Shown: positions 34,148 through 45,302, numbered from the stretch's first letter. The stretch: DNA of 64,000 nt from Acidobacteriota bacterium (GCA_003577145.1 QEUP01000009.1:62001-126000), one strand, 5' to 3'. The notes: generated by a model from the letters alone, not told the origin. Made by a program: numbers and translations.

Positions 34148-34734
34148 GCCGAGCTGCGAGGTGCAGTCGCAGCACCAACGAGACATCGATCGAGATCGAG
34201 CTCGACATCGATGGAGGCGGGGGGTGTGAGGTCGCGACGGGGCTGCCGTTCTTCGACCACATGCTCGACCAGCTGGGTCGCCACGGGGGCTTCGACCTGA
34301 CGATCCGCGCTCGAGGCGACTTGGCGATTGACGCCCATCACACGGTCGAGGACGTCGGCATCCTCCTCGGTTCGGCACTGAACGACGCGCTCGGGGACAA
34401 GAAGGGCATCCGGCGCTTCGGGTCGAACTCGGTGCCGCTCGACGAAGCCTGCGTCGATGTCTCGCTCGACCTGTCGGGGCGGCCCTTCCTGCTGTACGAG
34501 GTGAACCCACCGGGCCAGAAGATCCTCAGCGATCCGCCGTTCGACCCGCAGCTGATGGAGGAGTTCTGGCGGGCCTTCGTCACGAGCGGCCGTTTCACGA
34601 TGCACATGGTCATGGTGAGGGGCAGGAACACCCATCACATAATCGAGGCCTCCTTCAAGGCGGCAGCCCGCTCGCTACGGGACGCCGTCACCGTCGAAGG
34701 AGGCGACGTTCCCTCCACCAAGGGCGCGCTGTGA
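34144..34734 (+). CDS. hisB: Imidazoleglycerol-phosphate dehydratase
   Basis: Dehydrates imidazole glycerol phosphate in histidine synthesis. 196 residues, monofunctional (no phosphatase domain). The manganese-binding histidine clusters are visible as FFDHMLDQLGRHGG, DAHHTVEDVGILLG and NTHHIIEASFKAAARSL. ATG at 34144 overlaps hisC (ATGA), and the stop overlaps hisH (GTGA). Confidence 0.96.
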   Translation: MSRAARCSRSTNETSIEIELDIDGGGGCEVATGLPFFDHMLDQLGRHGGFDLTIRARGDLAIDAHHTVEDVGILLGSALNDALGDKKGIRRFGSNSVPLDEACVDVSLDLSGRPFLLYEVNPPGQKILSDPPFDPQLMEEFWRAFVTSGRFTMHMVMVRGRNTHHIIEASFKAAARSLRDAVTVEGGDVPSTKGAL

Positions 34735-35363
34735 GCACGAACGGCAGGCTCGTCGCAGTTCTCGACTACGGGATCGGCAACCTCCGCTCGGCCCAGAAGG
34801 CGCTCCAGCGCCAGGGTGCCGATGCCAGGCTCACCGCCGACCCTGCGCTGGTCGCTGATGCCGAGGGGGTCGTCCTGCCCGGTGTGGGCGCGTTCGGGCA
34901 GTGCATGCGCGCCCTCGAATCGAGCGGGCTGGCGCAGCCGGCGCTGGATGCCATCGTCGCCGGCAAGCCCTTTCTCGGCATCTGTGTCGGCATGCAGATG
35001 CTCTACGAGGGGTCCGAGGAGGCCCCTGACATCCCGGGACTCGGCATCCTCCCTGGGCAGGTCAGGCTGCTGCCCGGGGAGGTCAAGCGTCCCCAGATGC
35101 AATGGAACGCCCTTCGGGTCCGCCGCCGGTCGCCGCTGCTGGCAGGCCTGGACGAACCAATCTGGATGTACTTCGTGCACTCGTACGTCCCGGACGACCG
35201 AGCCAATGCCATCGCGACCTGCGAGTACGGGACCGAGATCGTCGCGGCTGTGGAGAAGGAATCCTTGTGGGCCACGCAATTCCACCCCGAGAAATCGGGT
35301 TCTGCGGGACTGCGCTTGCTGTCGAACTTCCTCGACCTCGTCGCGTCGTCCGGGGCGACCTGA
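34731..35363 (+). CDS. hisH: Imidazole glycerol phosphate synthase, glutaminase subunit
   Basis: Class I glutamine amidotransferase supplying ammonia to HisF. 210 residues: VLDYGIGNLRSAQKAL, LPGVGAFGQCM, nucleophile Cys85 in FLGICVGMQMLYEGS, and the His-Glu pair in ATQFHPEKSG. The GTG start overlaps hisB. hisF lies downstream after hisA and a lipoprotein gene, so the two subunits are not adjacent. Confidence 0.96.
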   Translation: MSTNGRLVAVLDYGIGNLRSAQKALQRQGADARLTADPALVADAEGVVLPGVGAFGQCMRALESSGLAQPALDAIVAGKPFLGICVGMQMLYEGSEEAPDIPGLGILPGQVRLLPGEVKRPQMQWNALRVRRRSPLLAGLDEPIWMYFVHSYVPDDRANAIATCEYGTEIVAAVEKESLWATQFHPEKSGSAGLRLLSNFLDLVASSGAT

Positions 35364-35372
35364 GGGCCGGAC

Positions 35373-36104
35373 TTGGACCTGTACCCTGCGATCGACCTCC
35401 TCGACGGGAGATGTGTCAGGCTCGAGCAGGGCGACTACGGGCGCGAGACCCGCTACGGGGACGATCCGGTTGCCCAGGCCGAGCAGTTCGCAGCCGCCGG
35501 GGCCCCGTGGATACACGTGGTCGACCTCGATGCGGCGCGATCCGGCGTTGCGGCCAACCGGGAGGTGATCGCATCCATCGTCACCGCGGTCGATGTCCCG
35601 GTTCAAGCCGGCGGAGGTGTGCGGGATGAAGCCGCGGCCGCGGCGTTGTTCGAGTCCGGTGTGGCACGGGTCGTGATCGGCACCGCTGCGCTCCGGGACC
35701 CCGACCTCGTCCGGCGCATTGCGCTGCGCCAGCCCGTGGCGGTGGGCCTCGACGCCCGCGGGGGAGAGGTAGCGGTCGAGGGCTGGACCGAGGGCTCCGG
35801 TCAGGGCGTCCTCGAGGTGGCTGCACGGTTCGAGGACACGGGCGTCGAGGCGCTCGTGGTAACCGACATCGGGCGGGACGGCATGCTCGTCGGACCCGAC
35901 ATCGAGGGACTCGCGACGCTGCTCGAGGCAACGAGTCTGGACGTGATCGCCTCGGGCGGAGTGGGTGGGCTCGGTGACCTCCGTGCTCTCGCGAGACTGG
36001 GTTCGGGAAGGCGCCGGCTGGCGGGAGTCATCTGTGGTCGCGCAATATATGTCGAGGCCTTCACCGTCCAAGAGGCGTTGGCGGTCCTGGACGAAGGGTC
36101 TTAG
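35373..36104 (+). CDS. hisA: Phosphoribosyl-ProFAR isomerase (HisA)
   Basis: TIM-barrel isomerase converting ProFAR to PRFAR. 243 residues. [16 protein letters not shown] carries the N-terminal catalytic Asp, QAGGGVRDE the first phosphate loop, and [14 protein letters not shown] the second catalytic Asp. TTG at 35373 is the start. In many actinobacteria this gene is PriA and also does the TrpF reaction. Here a dedicated trpF exists at 45434, so a histidine-only role is likely, though this would need assay. Confidence 0.92.
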   Translation: MDLYPAIDLLDGRCVRLEQGDYGRETRYGDDPVAQAEQFAAAGAPWIHVVDLDAARSGVAANREVIASIVTAVDVPVQAGGGVRDEAAAAALFESGVARVVIGTAALRDPDLVRRIALRQPVAVGLDARGGEVAVEGWTEGSGQGVLEVAARFEDTGVEALVVTDIGRDGMLVGPDIEGLATLLEATSLDVIASGGVGGLGDLRALARLGSGRRRLAGVICGRAIYVEAFTVQEALAVLDEGS

Positions 36105-36124
36105 GAGCGTGGAGGGAGAGAACT

Positions 36125-37222
36125 GTGTGGAGTCGCCGGTACAACAGGTCGTTGGCTTTGCTGCTGGTCATTGCGTCGGTTGCGCTCGGCGCGTGCACGA
36201 GCGACGAGGGGCCGGAGGTGGCCGGTGCGACGGAGCAGCGCGACGACGCCGAGCAGGGGGCCGAGCCCGATGCATACGGCCCTTCGCCGGGCTGTGGTGC
36301 GGACGCAGCGGTTTCGACAGGCGTCTCCGAGAACCTGCTGTCGACCGGGGACGTCGAGCGCCACTACCGGCTGTTCGTTCCTTCGGACTACGACGGGGAA
36401 ACCCCTCTCCCCCTCGTGGTCTCTCTGCACGGGCTGACGATGACCTCGGATATGCAGGCGGTGGCGACCGGCTTCGAGGATCTGGCCGAGCGTGACGGTG
36501 CGGTGGTCGTGACCCCCGACGGATACGGTGCGGTGCAGTTCTGGAACATCATCGACCACGAACTGGCGCAGGATGATGTTGCCTTCATCGCGGAGCTTCT
36601 CGAGGAGTTGGAGGGCACGCTCTGCATCGACACCGGTCGGGTCTACGCCACGGGGATCTCGAATGGTGCTTTGATGTCGGGCGTCCTGGCCTGTCGCCTG
36701 CCAGAGAGCTTCGCTGCGATCGGGTCGGTGGCGGGGATCATGACGCTGCCGCCGTGTGAGGACGGTGAGCCCGTTGCGGTTCTCGCCATCCACGGCACCG
36801 ACGACGCCATCGTCCCCTACGAGGGAGGGCTCAGCGCCAGCATCGAGGCGTTCCTCCACTCGACCGATCTGCTGGGGCTCGAGGGTGGGCTGGACGCGCA
36901 GGCCGAGGCGATCCCCGTGCTGGACGAGGCACTGCCGCCGGTGGAAGATGCCGCCGCCGAGTGGGCGGAGATCGACGGCTGCGCGCCCGACCCGGAGGAG
37001 TCGGCGGTCTCTGAAGAGGTGACGTTGCTCAACTGGGGCGGATGCGAGGACAACACGGAGGTCTCCTTCTACGTCGTCGAGGGTGGTGGCCACACCTATC
37101 CTCGTGGTGAGTCGCTGGAGGGATTCGACTGGGGACTCATCGAGGCCTTCGTCGGCTACACGACGACCGACATCGACTCGACGGAGTTGATCTGGGACTT
37201 CTTCGCAGAGCACCAGCGATGA
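36125..37222 (+). CDS. Lipoprotein esterase, PHB depolymerase/feruloyl esterase-like (LpqC-type)
   Basis: 365 residues. The lipobox is VALGAC with Cys24, then a Glu/Ala-rich spacer. The alpha/beta-hydrolase core has PLPLVVSLHGLTM, the nucleophile in YATGISNGALMSG (GxSNG), VLAIHGTDDAIVPYEGG with the acid, and GGGHTYPRG with the histidine. The family cleaves polyhydroxybutyrate-like or feruloyl esters outside the cell. GGAGGGAGAG gives a strong ribosome-binding site before GTG 36125. It interrupts the histidine genes between hisA and hisF with no obvious link to histidine. Confidence 0.84.
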   Translation: MWSRRYNRSLALLLVIASVALGACTSDEGPEVAGATEQRDDAEQGAEPDAYGPSPGCGADAAVSTGVSENLLSTGDVERHYRLFVPSDYDGETPLPLVVSLHGLTMTSDMQAVATGFEDLAERDGAVVVTPDGYGAVQFWNIIDHELAQDDVAFIAELLEELEGTLCIDTGRVYATGISNGALMSGVLACRLPESFAAIGSVAGIMTLPPCEDGEPVAVLAIHGTDDAIVPYEGGLSASIEAFLHSTDLLGLEGGLDAQAEAIPVLDEALPPVEDAAAEWAEIDGCAPDPEESAVSEEVTLLNWGGCEDNTEVSFYVVEGGGHTYPRGESLEGFDWGLIEAFVGYTTTDIDSTELIWDFFAEHQR

Positions 37223-37252
37223 CCTCCGCGGCACCGCGGGTAGCTTGAGCGC

Positions 37253-38038
37253 GTGCGTGTACCAAGAGTCATCCCCTGTCTGGATGTCGATGCCGGGCGG
37301 GTGGTCAAAGGCGTCAACTTCGTGGATCTCGTCGACGCGGGCGATCCGGTCGAACTGGCCCGTCGCTACGACGAGGAGGGAGCCGACGAACTGGTCTTCC
37401 TCGACATCACCGCCTCTTCGGGCGGGCGTGACACAATGGTCGAGGTTGCCCGGCACACTGCCGAAGAGGTCTTCATCCCGTTCACGATCGGGGGCGGTAT
37501 CAGATCTCTCGACGATGCCCGCAGGCTGCTGCGGGCCGGTGCCGACAAGATCTCGGTCAACACGGCTGCCGTCGAACGCCCCGAGCTGATCACTGAGCTG
37601 AGCGCGGAGTTCGGTGCTCAATGTGTGGTGGCCGCCATCGACGCGCGGCGCAACGACGGCGGGGAATCGCCTGGAGAAGCCGCCGGCTTCGAGGTGTACA
37701 CCCACGGAGGTCGCACGGCTACCGGCACCGAAGCCGTCGCATGGGCTCGGCGCTGCGAGCGCTTGGGGGCCGGCGAGATCCTGCTCACCTCGATGGATCG
37801 GGACGGCACCAGAGACGGCTTCGACACAGAACTGACCCGGCGTGTCGTGGACGCCACCAACATCCCGGTGATCGCCAGCGGCGGGGTGGGAACACTCGAT
37901 CACCTCGTGGAAGGGATCACCGAGGGCGGAGCCGACGCTGTGCTGGCGGCATCTATCTTCCACTTCTCACAGCATTCGATCGCCGAGGCCAAAGAGCACA
38001 TGGCGAGGGCCGGGCTGCAGGTGCGGCCGGTCGCCTAA
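37253..38038 (+). CDS. hisF: Imidazole glycerol phosphate synthase, cyclase subunit
   Basis: TIM-barrel synthase making IGP and AICAR from PRFAR and ammonia. 261 residues. [16 protein letters not shown] has the catalytic Asp, [16 protein letters not shown] and SVNTAAV follow, and [14 protein letters not shown] supplies the second Asp. GTG at 37253. It ends tail-to-tail with the minus-strand hydrolase (4-base overlap). Confidence 0.96.
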   Translation: MRVPRVIPCLDVDAGRVVKGVNFVDLVDAGDPVELARRYDEEGADELVFLDITASSGGRDTMVEVARHTAEEVFIPFTIGGGIRSLDDARRLLRAGADKISVNTAAVERPELITELSAEFGAQCVVAAIDARRNDGGESPGEAAGFEVYTHGGRTATGTEAVAWARRCERLGAGEILLTSMDRDGTRDGFDTELTRRVVDATNIPVIASGGVGTLDHLVEGITEGGADAVLAASIFHFSQHSIAEAKEHMARAGLQVRPVA

Positions 38039-38682
38039 CCCAGGCCGGCGAGGAACCTCGTGGCGATCCCTGTGACGACCTGCATCTGCCCTGCGAGGAA
38101 GTGGTCGCCCCGCGTCACCACCTCGATGCCGGTGTTCACCCAATCTGCAACGCGGGAGGCTGCTTGCTCAGGCGGGTTGAACTGGTCGTGCTCGGGTACG
38201 GCCAGCAACTTGGGTCGCTGATCGCTGGATGCGGCCATCGACGCTTGCGCCACCGAGCGCAGTGGAGGCGCGATGAGGAGCCAGCCGTCCAGGCGGTTGT
38301 CGACGACCTGCAATGCGACATCGGCGCCGAAGGAGTACCCGACTATTGCCAGCGGGATCTCGGCCAGCGCCGTGGGTACGGCATCGATGGCTGCGTGCAC
38401 ATCGTTGGCCTCGGCGACACCTTCGCCGAAGGTGCCACTGGAGTTGCCCGCACCACGGAAGTCGAACCGCAACACGGCCACCTGCGATTTCGGGAGGAAA
38501 CGGAACAAGGAGGCTGTCACCGGTGAGTGCATATCGCCACCCATCAACGGGTGGGGATGCGTGAGCACCGCGACGGAGGCAGGTCTCGGTGGCACGATCA
38601 GCTCAGCGGCGAGGTCGACCCCGTCGCAGGTGGTCAGCGTCAGTCGCGACGTGGCTGATGGCGGTTCGGTCGAGTCGTCCAA
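38035..38682 (-). CDS. Small alpha/beta hydrolase (dienelactone hydrolase-like/YqhA-type)
   Basis: About 215 residues. [18 protein letters not shown] and [18 protein letters not shown] form the N-terminal part, [14 protein letters not shown] holds the nucleophile serine (GYSFG), and [10 protein letters not shown] the catalytic histidine. This pattern is typical of the conserved HPHP-type hydrolases annotated as alpha/beta hydrolases of unknown substrate. The start is uncertain: TTG at 38682 fits the domain edge, whereas an ATG at 38820 would overlap the divergent groES-like gene. It lies convergent with hisF. Confidence 0.75.
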   Translation of the reverse strand: MDDSTEPPSATSRLTLTTCDGVDLAAELIVPPRPASVAVLTHPHPLMGGDMHSPVTASLFRFLPKSQVAVLRFDFRGAGNSSGTFGEGVAEANDVHAAIDAVPTALAEIPLAIVGYSFGADVALQVVDNRLDGWLLIAPPLRSVAQASMAASSDQRPKLLAVPEHDQFNPPEQAASRVADWVNTGIEVVTRGDHFLAGQMQVVTGIATRFLAGLG

Positions 38683-38728
38683 AATGCTTGGAGGCGGTAG
38701 CTTCGGAGTTCTGGAGAAGGGCTGATCA

Positions 38729-39109
38729 GTGACCGAGAATACCGACGATGAACCGATGATCGAGACCTCGACTGCCGGGACCCTGGGCCGGCAGGACAAG
38801 CTACCGATCCAGATGCTCAACGACCGTATTCTGGTTCAGATCGATCACCCTGAAGGCGAGCGACGCTCCTCGGGCGGGATCCTCATTCCCGCAACCGCTC
38901 ACATGGGGAAGCGCCTGACCTGGGCGAAGGTGAAGGCCGTAGGCCCCAATGTGCGCAACATGGAACCCGGTGACCAGGCGCTGTTCAATCCCGAGGACGT
39001 CTACGAGGTGGAGGTGCGCGGAGAGGACTACATCATCCTGCGGGAACGCGATGTGCACGCAGTGGCCTCCGACCGTCTCGAGGAAGGCTCCACGGGCCTG
39101 TACCTGTGA
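38729..39109 (+). CDS. GroES-like co-chaperonin (Cpn10 family), extended N-terminus
   Basis: 126 residues, compared with about 97 for typical GroES. MLNDRILVQIDHPEGERRSS, GGILIPATAH, KVKAVGPNVRNMEPGDQALF and YIILRERDVHAVAS follow the Cpn10 pattern. The mobile-loop region differs (EGERRSSGGILIPAT), and about 27 hydrophilic residues precede the domain. No groEL is adjacent. It may be a second GroES or a specialised variant. GTG at 38729 has AGAAGGG upstream. It sits between hisF and hisI without obvious functional relation. Confidence 0.82.
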   Translation: MTENTDDEPMIETSTAGTLGRQDKLPIQMLNDRILVQIDHPEGERRSSGGILIPATAHMGKRLTWAKVKAVGPNVRNMEPGDQALFNPEDVYEVEVRGEDYIILRERDVHAVASDRLEEGSTGLYL

Positions 39110-39476
39110 GGCAAATCGGCTTCGAACGCACGGAGACCCACCTCTACGATGAGTGCCATGCCCGAGAGCACCCCGATCCAGGTGAGCGAAGAGCAGCTCT
39201 CCAGGATCAAATACAACGAGGACGGCCTCGTGCCGGCCATCATCCAGCAGGAGGGAACCGGGAGCGTTCTGATGATGGCGTGGATGAACGAGGCCACGCT
39301 GCGCGAGAGCTTGAGTTCGGGGCGGACCTGCTTCTGGTCGCGGTCGCGCCAGGAGCTCTGGCGGAAGGGAGACACATCCGGCGATCGCCAGTACATCCGC
39401 GAGGCCTACTACGACTGCGACGGCGACACACTGCTACTGGTGGTCGAACAGGAGGGCAACGGAGCGTGCCACACCG

Positions 39477-41033
<1,557 letters not shown>

Positions 41034-41041
41034 ACGGCGCG

Positions 41042-41953
41042 ATGCCCACCCGCGACGATCGACTCGCCATTGATTACGCCGCGCTGAGGACAGGTGTGGC
41101 TGCGGTGAGGGTCCCACGTGACGCGGTGTCGGTCAGCGGCTCGGACGCCCGGGCGTTCCTCCAGGGCCAGCTCTCCCAGGACGTCGAGGCGCTCGAGGTC
41201 GGAGGATCCGCCTGGTCGCTCCTGCTGCAACCTCAGGGGAAGGTTGTCGCCTGGTTGCGGGTCACCTGCCTCTCTGGGGATTGGTTCGTGCTCGACGTCG
41301 ACGGCGGGTATGGAGAACCGGTCATCGAGAGACTGGGGCGGTTCAAGCTGAGGGTCGAGTGCGAGATCCGGTCCCTCGGCTGGCAGTGCGTCGCTGTCCG
41401 AGGGCCCAAGTCCTACGAAGTCAAGACGGGTGACGCGCCGGTCGTGGCGCCGGTCGACTGGGGCGGTGTCACCGGTGTCGACCTGCTCGGCCCGGAGGTC
41501 GCCATCCCGATGGGAGTACCGGAAGCCGGACGCGAAGCGCTCGAGATCGTGCGCATCGAGGGAGGGATTCCGGCCATGGGTTCAGAGCTGACGGAGAAGA
41601 CGATTCCTGCCGAGGCCGGCATCGTGGCCCCGTCGGTCAGCTTCACCAAGGGCTGCTACGTCGGCCAGGAGCTCGTTGCCCGGATCGACTCGCGCGCCGC
41701 GACGACGCCTCGCGTGTTGCAAGGCGTGGCCATGGCAGCCGGTGAGATCCCCCCGGTGGGAGCGGTGCTGCACGTCGCTCCCCGGGACGTGGGCGCTCTG
41801 ACCAGCGTCGCTGAGTCACCCGCTACCGGCACTCCGGTGGCGCTCGCCTACGTCCGGCGCGAGATCGCTCCACCGGCCGATGCCGAGGTCGTCTGGAACG
41901 GTCACCGGTTGCCGGCGCGCATCCGGCACCTGCCCCTCACCCAGCCCCGCTAA
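41042..41953 (+). CDS. ygfZ: YgfZ-type folate-binding protein (GcvT-like)
   Basis: 303 residues. The diagnostic YgfZ motif is FTKGCYVGQELVARIDSRAA (K-G-C-Y-x-G-Q-E with the reactive cysteine). The N-terminal GcvT-like domain has SGSDARAFLQGQLSQDVEAL. YgfZ/IBA57 proteins use tetrahydrofolate and help maintain iron-sulfur enzymes. ATG at 41042 is chosen since upstream in-frame codons overlap trpE. It is probably co-transcribed with trpE. Its stop overlaps the histidine-kinase stop on the other strand. Confidence 0.88.
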   Translation: MPTRDDRLAIDYAALRTGVAAVRVPRDAVSVSGSDARAFLQGQLSQDVEALEVGGSAWSLLLQPQGKVVAWLRVTCLSGDWFVLDVDGGYGEPVIERLGRFKLRVECEIRSLGWQCVAVRGPKSYEVKTGDAPVVAPVDWGGVTGVDLLGPEVAIPMGVPEAGREALEIVRIEGGIPAMGSELTEKTIPAEAGIVAPSVSFTKGCYVGQELVARIDSRAATTPRVLQGVAMAAGEIPPVGAVLHVAPRDVGALTSVAESPATGTPVALAYVRREIAPPADAEVVWNGHRLPARIRHLPLTQPR

Positions 41954-43329
41954 GCCTGCTGCTCTGGGAGAGGCAGCCTCACGCTCATGCTCGTACCCAA
42001 CCCCACGGTTGACTCGGCGGTGACCGAGCCACCCATGGCCTTGACCAGCTCGTTGACGATCGCCAGTCCGAGCCCGGAACCCGACTCCTTGCGGGCCGGG
42101 TCATGCCGGGCGACGTAGAGCCGCTCGAACACGTGCGGGAGGTCGTCGGGGGAGATGCCCGGGCCGTCGTCGGTGATCGCTATCCGGGCAGCTGCGCCGT
42201 CGGAGCCCGTCGTCACCCTGATCGCCCCACGGGCGAACTTCAGGGCGTTCTCGGCCAGGTTGGAGACGACCTGGCTGAGCCTGTCCGGGTCGACCTCGAC
42301 AATGGTGGGTGGGCCGAGATCCCACTCGAGCTCGATGTCGGCTTCTTCGAGCTCGGGAAGGAATCCCGCGAGAGCTGTCTGGACGATCTCGTTCAACTCG
42401 GCGCTTCTCGGCGTGAGGCCGAAGCGGTGGGCGTCGAGCTTGGCGAGGTCCAAGAGATCGGAGACCAGGCGCTCGAGACGCCCCGACTCGCTGAGGATCA
42501 CGTTGGCCGCGCTCGTCGCATCCTCGGCAGTCCCGTCGGCGAGGGCTTCGGCGTAGCCGCGGATGGAGGTGAGGGGGGTGCGAAGATCGTGAGACACCGA
42601 CATCAGGAACTGTCGCTCGAGGCCCCGTGAACGTTCGAGGGACTCGGCCATAGCGTTGATGGAGCGGGCGAGCACCGCCAGCTCGTCCTCGGATGCCTCC
42701 TCGGGCCCGGGAAGGCGGGTCGACAGGTCCCCGGCGGCGATCCGGCGGGTTGCTTCGGTGGCGTCTCGCACCGGCTCGGCGAGACGCCGGCCGAGCCGCA
42801 GCGAGATCAACACCGCGATGATGATCGTCGCCCCGCTGGCCAGCAACAGCCAGCGAAGGGTCCGGCCGACGATCGGTTCCTGTGAGGCTGTCAACGCGAC
42901 GATCAGGAGGCCCTCGTCGCGAGGGGCAGCTGATGCCGCATAGAGCAAGGTGCCCTTCTCCCCCGAGATCGTCAGGCCAGCGGAGAGAGCGGGGATATCC
43001 AGGTCATCCAACGTCAGTCCCTGTGGTGGCTCCCCGAGGACCTGGCCCGAACCGGCCTGGGGTTGGTCCAGGTAGATGAGCAGTCCGATGCCCTGGAGGC
43101 GAATGGATTGCGCGAAGCGGGTGAAGCGTTCCTGGGCTGGCAGACCGTCGGGGTCGTTGGGGATGGTCGCAACCTGGAGCAGCTCGGCAAGGGCCTCGGC
43201 TTGGTCCTCGAGCCCGTCAATCGTGCGCTTCCGTTCCCCGACTCGGGACAGGAGGACGGTCCCGATGCCGGAGATCAACAGCGTGGCGATTACCACGCCG
43301 ATGATGGCGATGGTGATACGCCGGTTCAC
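41950..43329 (-). CDS. Two-component sensor histidine kinase
   Basis: 459 residues. An N-terminal membrane helix (about 5-27), an extracytoplasmic domain of about 140 residues, a second helix (LLLASGATIIIAVLISLRLG), a HAMP segment, the dimerisation/phosphorylation motif SVSHDLRTPLTSIRGYAEAL (His near 245), and an ATPase domain with ENALKFARGAI (N box), DDGPGISPDDLPHVF (G1/F) and GSGLGLAIVNELV (G2). GTG start, three bases after the response-regulator stop, so the pair is one operon with the regulator first. The signal sensed is unknown. Confidence 0.93.
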   Translation of the reverse strand: MNRRITIAIIGVVIATLLISGIGTVLLSRVGERKRTIDGLEDQAEALAELLQVATIPNDPDGLPAQERFTRFAQSIRLQGIGLLIYLDQPQAGSGQVLGEPPQGLTLDDLDIPALSAGLTISGEKGTLLYAASAAPRDEGLLIVALTASQEPIVGRTLRWLLLASGATIIIAVLISLRLGRRLAEPVRDATEATRRIAAGDLSTRLPGPEEASEDELAVLARSINAMAESLERSRGLERQFLMSVSHDLRTPLTSIRGYAEALADGTAEDATSAANVILSESGRLERLVSDLLDLAKLDAHRFGLTPRSAELNEIVQTALAGFLPELEEADIELEWDLGPPTIVEVDPDRLSQVVSNLAENALKFARGAIRVTTGSDGAAARIAITDDGPGISPDDLPHVFERLYVARHDPARKESGSGLGLAIVNELVKAMGGSVTAESTVGLGTSMSVRLPLPEQQA

Positions 43330-43332
43330 GCC

Positions 43333-44028
43333 TCAGTCCAGCCGGTAGCCCACTCCCCAGACCGTGGCCAGGTTGAAGCTGTCCCCGAGCTTCTTGCGGA
43401 GTTGGCGGACGTGGACGTCGACGGTGCGCTCGTCGCCCACCCAGCCCGCTCCCCAGACCCCGTCCAGGATCTGTCGGCGGCTCAGTGCGAGGCCTGGGTT
43501 CTCGGCGAAATATGCCAGTAGGTCGAACTCCCGGGTGGCGAGTGCCACGACTGCATCGCCGACGCGAGCTTCGCGTCGGGCCAGGTCGACGCTCACACCG
43601 CCACGTTCGAGCACCGGCGACGGGTCCTTCGGGGGGCCCTCGGCGCGGCGGAGGATGGCCTTGACCCGGGCGACGATCTCGCGTGGCGAGAACGGCTTGG
43701 TGACGTAGTCGTCAGCGCCGAGCTCGAGGCCGAGGACCCGGTCGATCTCGTTGTCGCGAGCGGTGAGCATGATGATCGGGACGTCGGAGCCCGAGCGGAG
43801 TCGCCTGCACACATCCAGCCCGTCTAGGTCACCGGGCAGGCCGATGTCGATGATCACCAACTTCGGGTCGTGACGGCTCACCGCTGTCAGGCCGGTAGCG
43901 CCATCGAGTGCCTGGTAGACGCGGAAGCCGGATTGGCGCAGATACATGTCGAGTAGGTCGGCGATGCTGGCATCGTCCTCGACCACCACGATGCTGGACT
44001 CGGAGGTCATCGCGATCAATGGTGTCAT
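43333..44028 (-). CDS. OmpR/PhoB-family response regulator
   Basis: 231 residues. The receiver domain has acidic VVVEDD, phospho-acceptor Asp61 (LVIIDIGLPG), the IIMLTARD threonine region and VTKPFSPREIVAR lysine. The C-terminal winged helix has LATREFDLLAYFAENPG and WVGDERTVDVHVRQLRKKLG. ATG at 44028 or 44010. It is the cognate regulator of the following kinase; targets are unknown. It lies divergent from the small monooxygenase gene across a 114-base gap. Confidence 0.93.
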   Translation of the reverse strand: MTPLIAMTSESSIVVVEDDASIADLLDMYLRQSGFRVYQALDGATGLTAVSRHDPKLVIIDIGLPGDLDGLDVCRRLRSGSDVPIIMLTARDNEIDRVLGLELGADDYVTKPFSPREIVARVKAILRRAEGPPKDPSPVLERGGVSVDLARREARVGDAVVALATREFDLLAYFAENPGLALSRRQILDGVWGAGWVGDERTVDVHVRQLRKKLGDSFNLATVWGVGYRLD

Positions 44029-44142
44029 GCCCGGGGGAAGATGGGGGGATCAGGCACCGGGTCGCCCGGCTACCGGTCCCGAATTGCGCTGTCCTGCCGG
44101 CGCGACGAGGTTTTGCGCCAGGAGCCGGTAAGGTGACCGGCC

Positions 44143-44454
44143 ATGTCCAAGACTGCAGTCATCGCCAAGATCGTTGCCGCTCCGGGGCGCCGGGACGAAG
44201 CTGTCTCGGTATTGGAGAAGCTGTTCAGCGCGGTGTCGGAGGAACCGGGTACCGAGCAGTACATCCTTCACACCGACACCCGGGACGAGGACACCATCTG
44301 GATGTACGAGCTGTATACCGATGACGAGGCCCTCGCCGTGCACAGCTCCAGTGAGACGATGGCAATCGTCTTCGGTGAGATCGGTCCGTTGCTGGGCGCC
44401 GCGCCGGAACTGATCGTGCTGGAAGCGAAGCGGGCGAAGGCAACCGACGTCTGA
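44143..44454 (+). CDS. Antibiotic-biosynthesis-monooxygenase-fold (YgiN-like) protein
   Basis: 103 residues of dimeric alpha/beta-barrel type. AVIAKIVAAPGRRDEAVSVL, EEPGTEQYILHTDTRDEDTI and MYELYTDDEALAVHSSSETM fit the ABM family, which includes quinol monooxygenases and many uncharacterised stress proteins. It sits 31 bases upstream of trpC and may be co-transcribed. No specific reaction can be assigned. Confidence 0.83.
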   Translation: MSKTAVIAKIVAAPGRRDEAVSVLEKLFSAVSEEPGTEQYILHTDTRDEDTIWMYELYTDDEALAVHSSSETMAIVFGEIGPLLGAAPELIVLEAKRAKATDV

Positions 44455-44485
44455 TCGTGGCCAACTTGACCGTTTCGGGGTACAC

Positions 44486-45268
44486 GTGGCCACCTACCTC
44501 GACCGAATAGTCGGCGCCCACCGGACCGCGGCAGCGGCCGACCCCCGGTCCACCGAAGAACTGATCGGCCGTGCCAGCTCTCTGTCCCGGCCGCGCCCCT
44601 TCTGCGAGGCTCTCGTCGCAGGTGACGAGTTGGGGGTCATAGCCGAGATCAAGCGCCGGTCGCCGTCGAAGGGTGACCTGAGGCCGGACCTCGATCCCCG
44701 AGCGCTCGCGTCCGAGTACGAGTCGGGAGGGGCCGCCTGCTTGAGCGTGTTGACCGACACCGAGTTCTTCGGCGGTGCTGCCGCGGATCTGGTGGCGGCA
44801 CGCGACGCCTGTGCTCTGCCCGTGCTGCGCAAGGACTTCACGGTGAGCGCCAATGACGTGTGTGACGCTCGATTGATGGGTGCCGACGCGGTGCTGCTCA
44901 TCGTGGCTGCGCTGAGCGACGACGAGCTGAGGGGTCTCTCCGAACTGGCGGTGAGCCTGGACCTCGATGTCCTCGTCGAGACCCACGACGAGCTCGAGCT
45001 CGAACGGGCGCTGGCCCATAGCTCAGCGGGGATGATCGGTGTCAACCAGCGTGACCTGCTCAGCTTCGCGGTAGATCCCGACCGCGCCGTTCGCATGGGT
45101 CCGATGATCCCCGACGGCTATGTGAGGGTCGCCGAGTCAGGCGTGCAGGGACCCGCTGACGCTCGGCGCCTGTCCGAAGCCGGCTTCCACGCCATCCTCG
45201 TCGGCGAGGCGCTGGTCGTGTCGGGCGACGCGGCCGGGGCCGTGCGAGAGCTCCGCGTGCCCCGCTGA
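44486..45268 (+). CDS. trpC: Indole-3-glycerol-phosphate synthase
   Basis: TIM-barrel enzyme forming indole-3-glycerol phosphate from CdRP. 260 residues. GVIAEIKRRSPSKGDL (catalytic Lys), LSVLTDTEFFGG, VLRKDFTVSANDV, LLIVAALSDDEL, LVETHDELELERAL and IGVNQRDLLSFAVD are in order. It is monofunctional, with trpF separate. GTG at 44486. It is separated from trpF by an inverted-repeat element rather than the usual tight overlap. Confidence 0.95.
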   Translation: MATYLDRIVGAHRTAAAADPRSTEELIGRASSLSRPRPFCEALVAGDELGVIAEIKRRSPSKGDLRPDLDPRALASEYESGGAACLSVLTDTEFFGGAAADLVAARDACALPVLRKDFTVSANDVCDARLMGADAVLLIVAALSDDELRGLSELAVSLDLDVLVETHDELELERALAHSSAGMIGVNQRDLLSFAVDPDRAVRMGPMIPDGYVRVAESGVQGPADARRLSEAGFHAILVGEALVVSGDAAGAVRELRVPR

Positions 45269-45302
45269 TCCTTCCTCGAACAGCCACCCAGTCGATCGGG
45301 AG

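Noticed and set aside
35373-36104. PriA (bifunctional HisA/TrpF) for the gene at 35373
   Set aside because: A complete trpF with its own catalytic Cys motif is present at 45434, so HisA was preferred; not excluded without assay.
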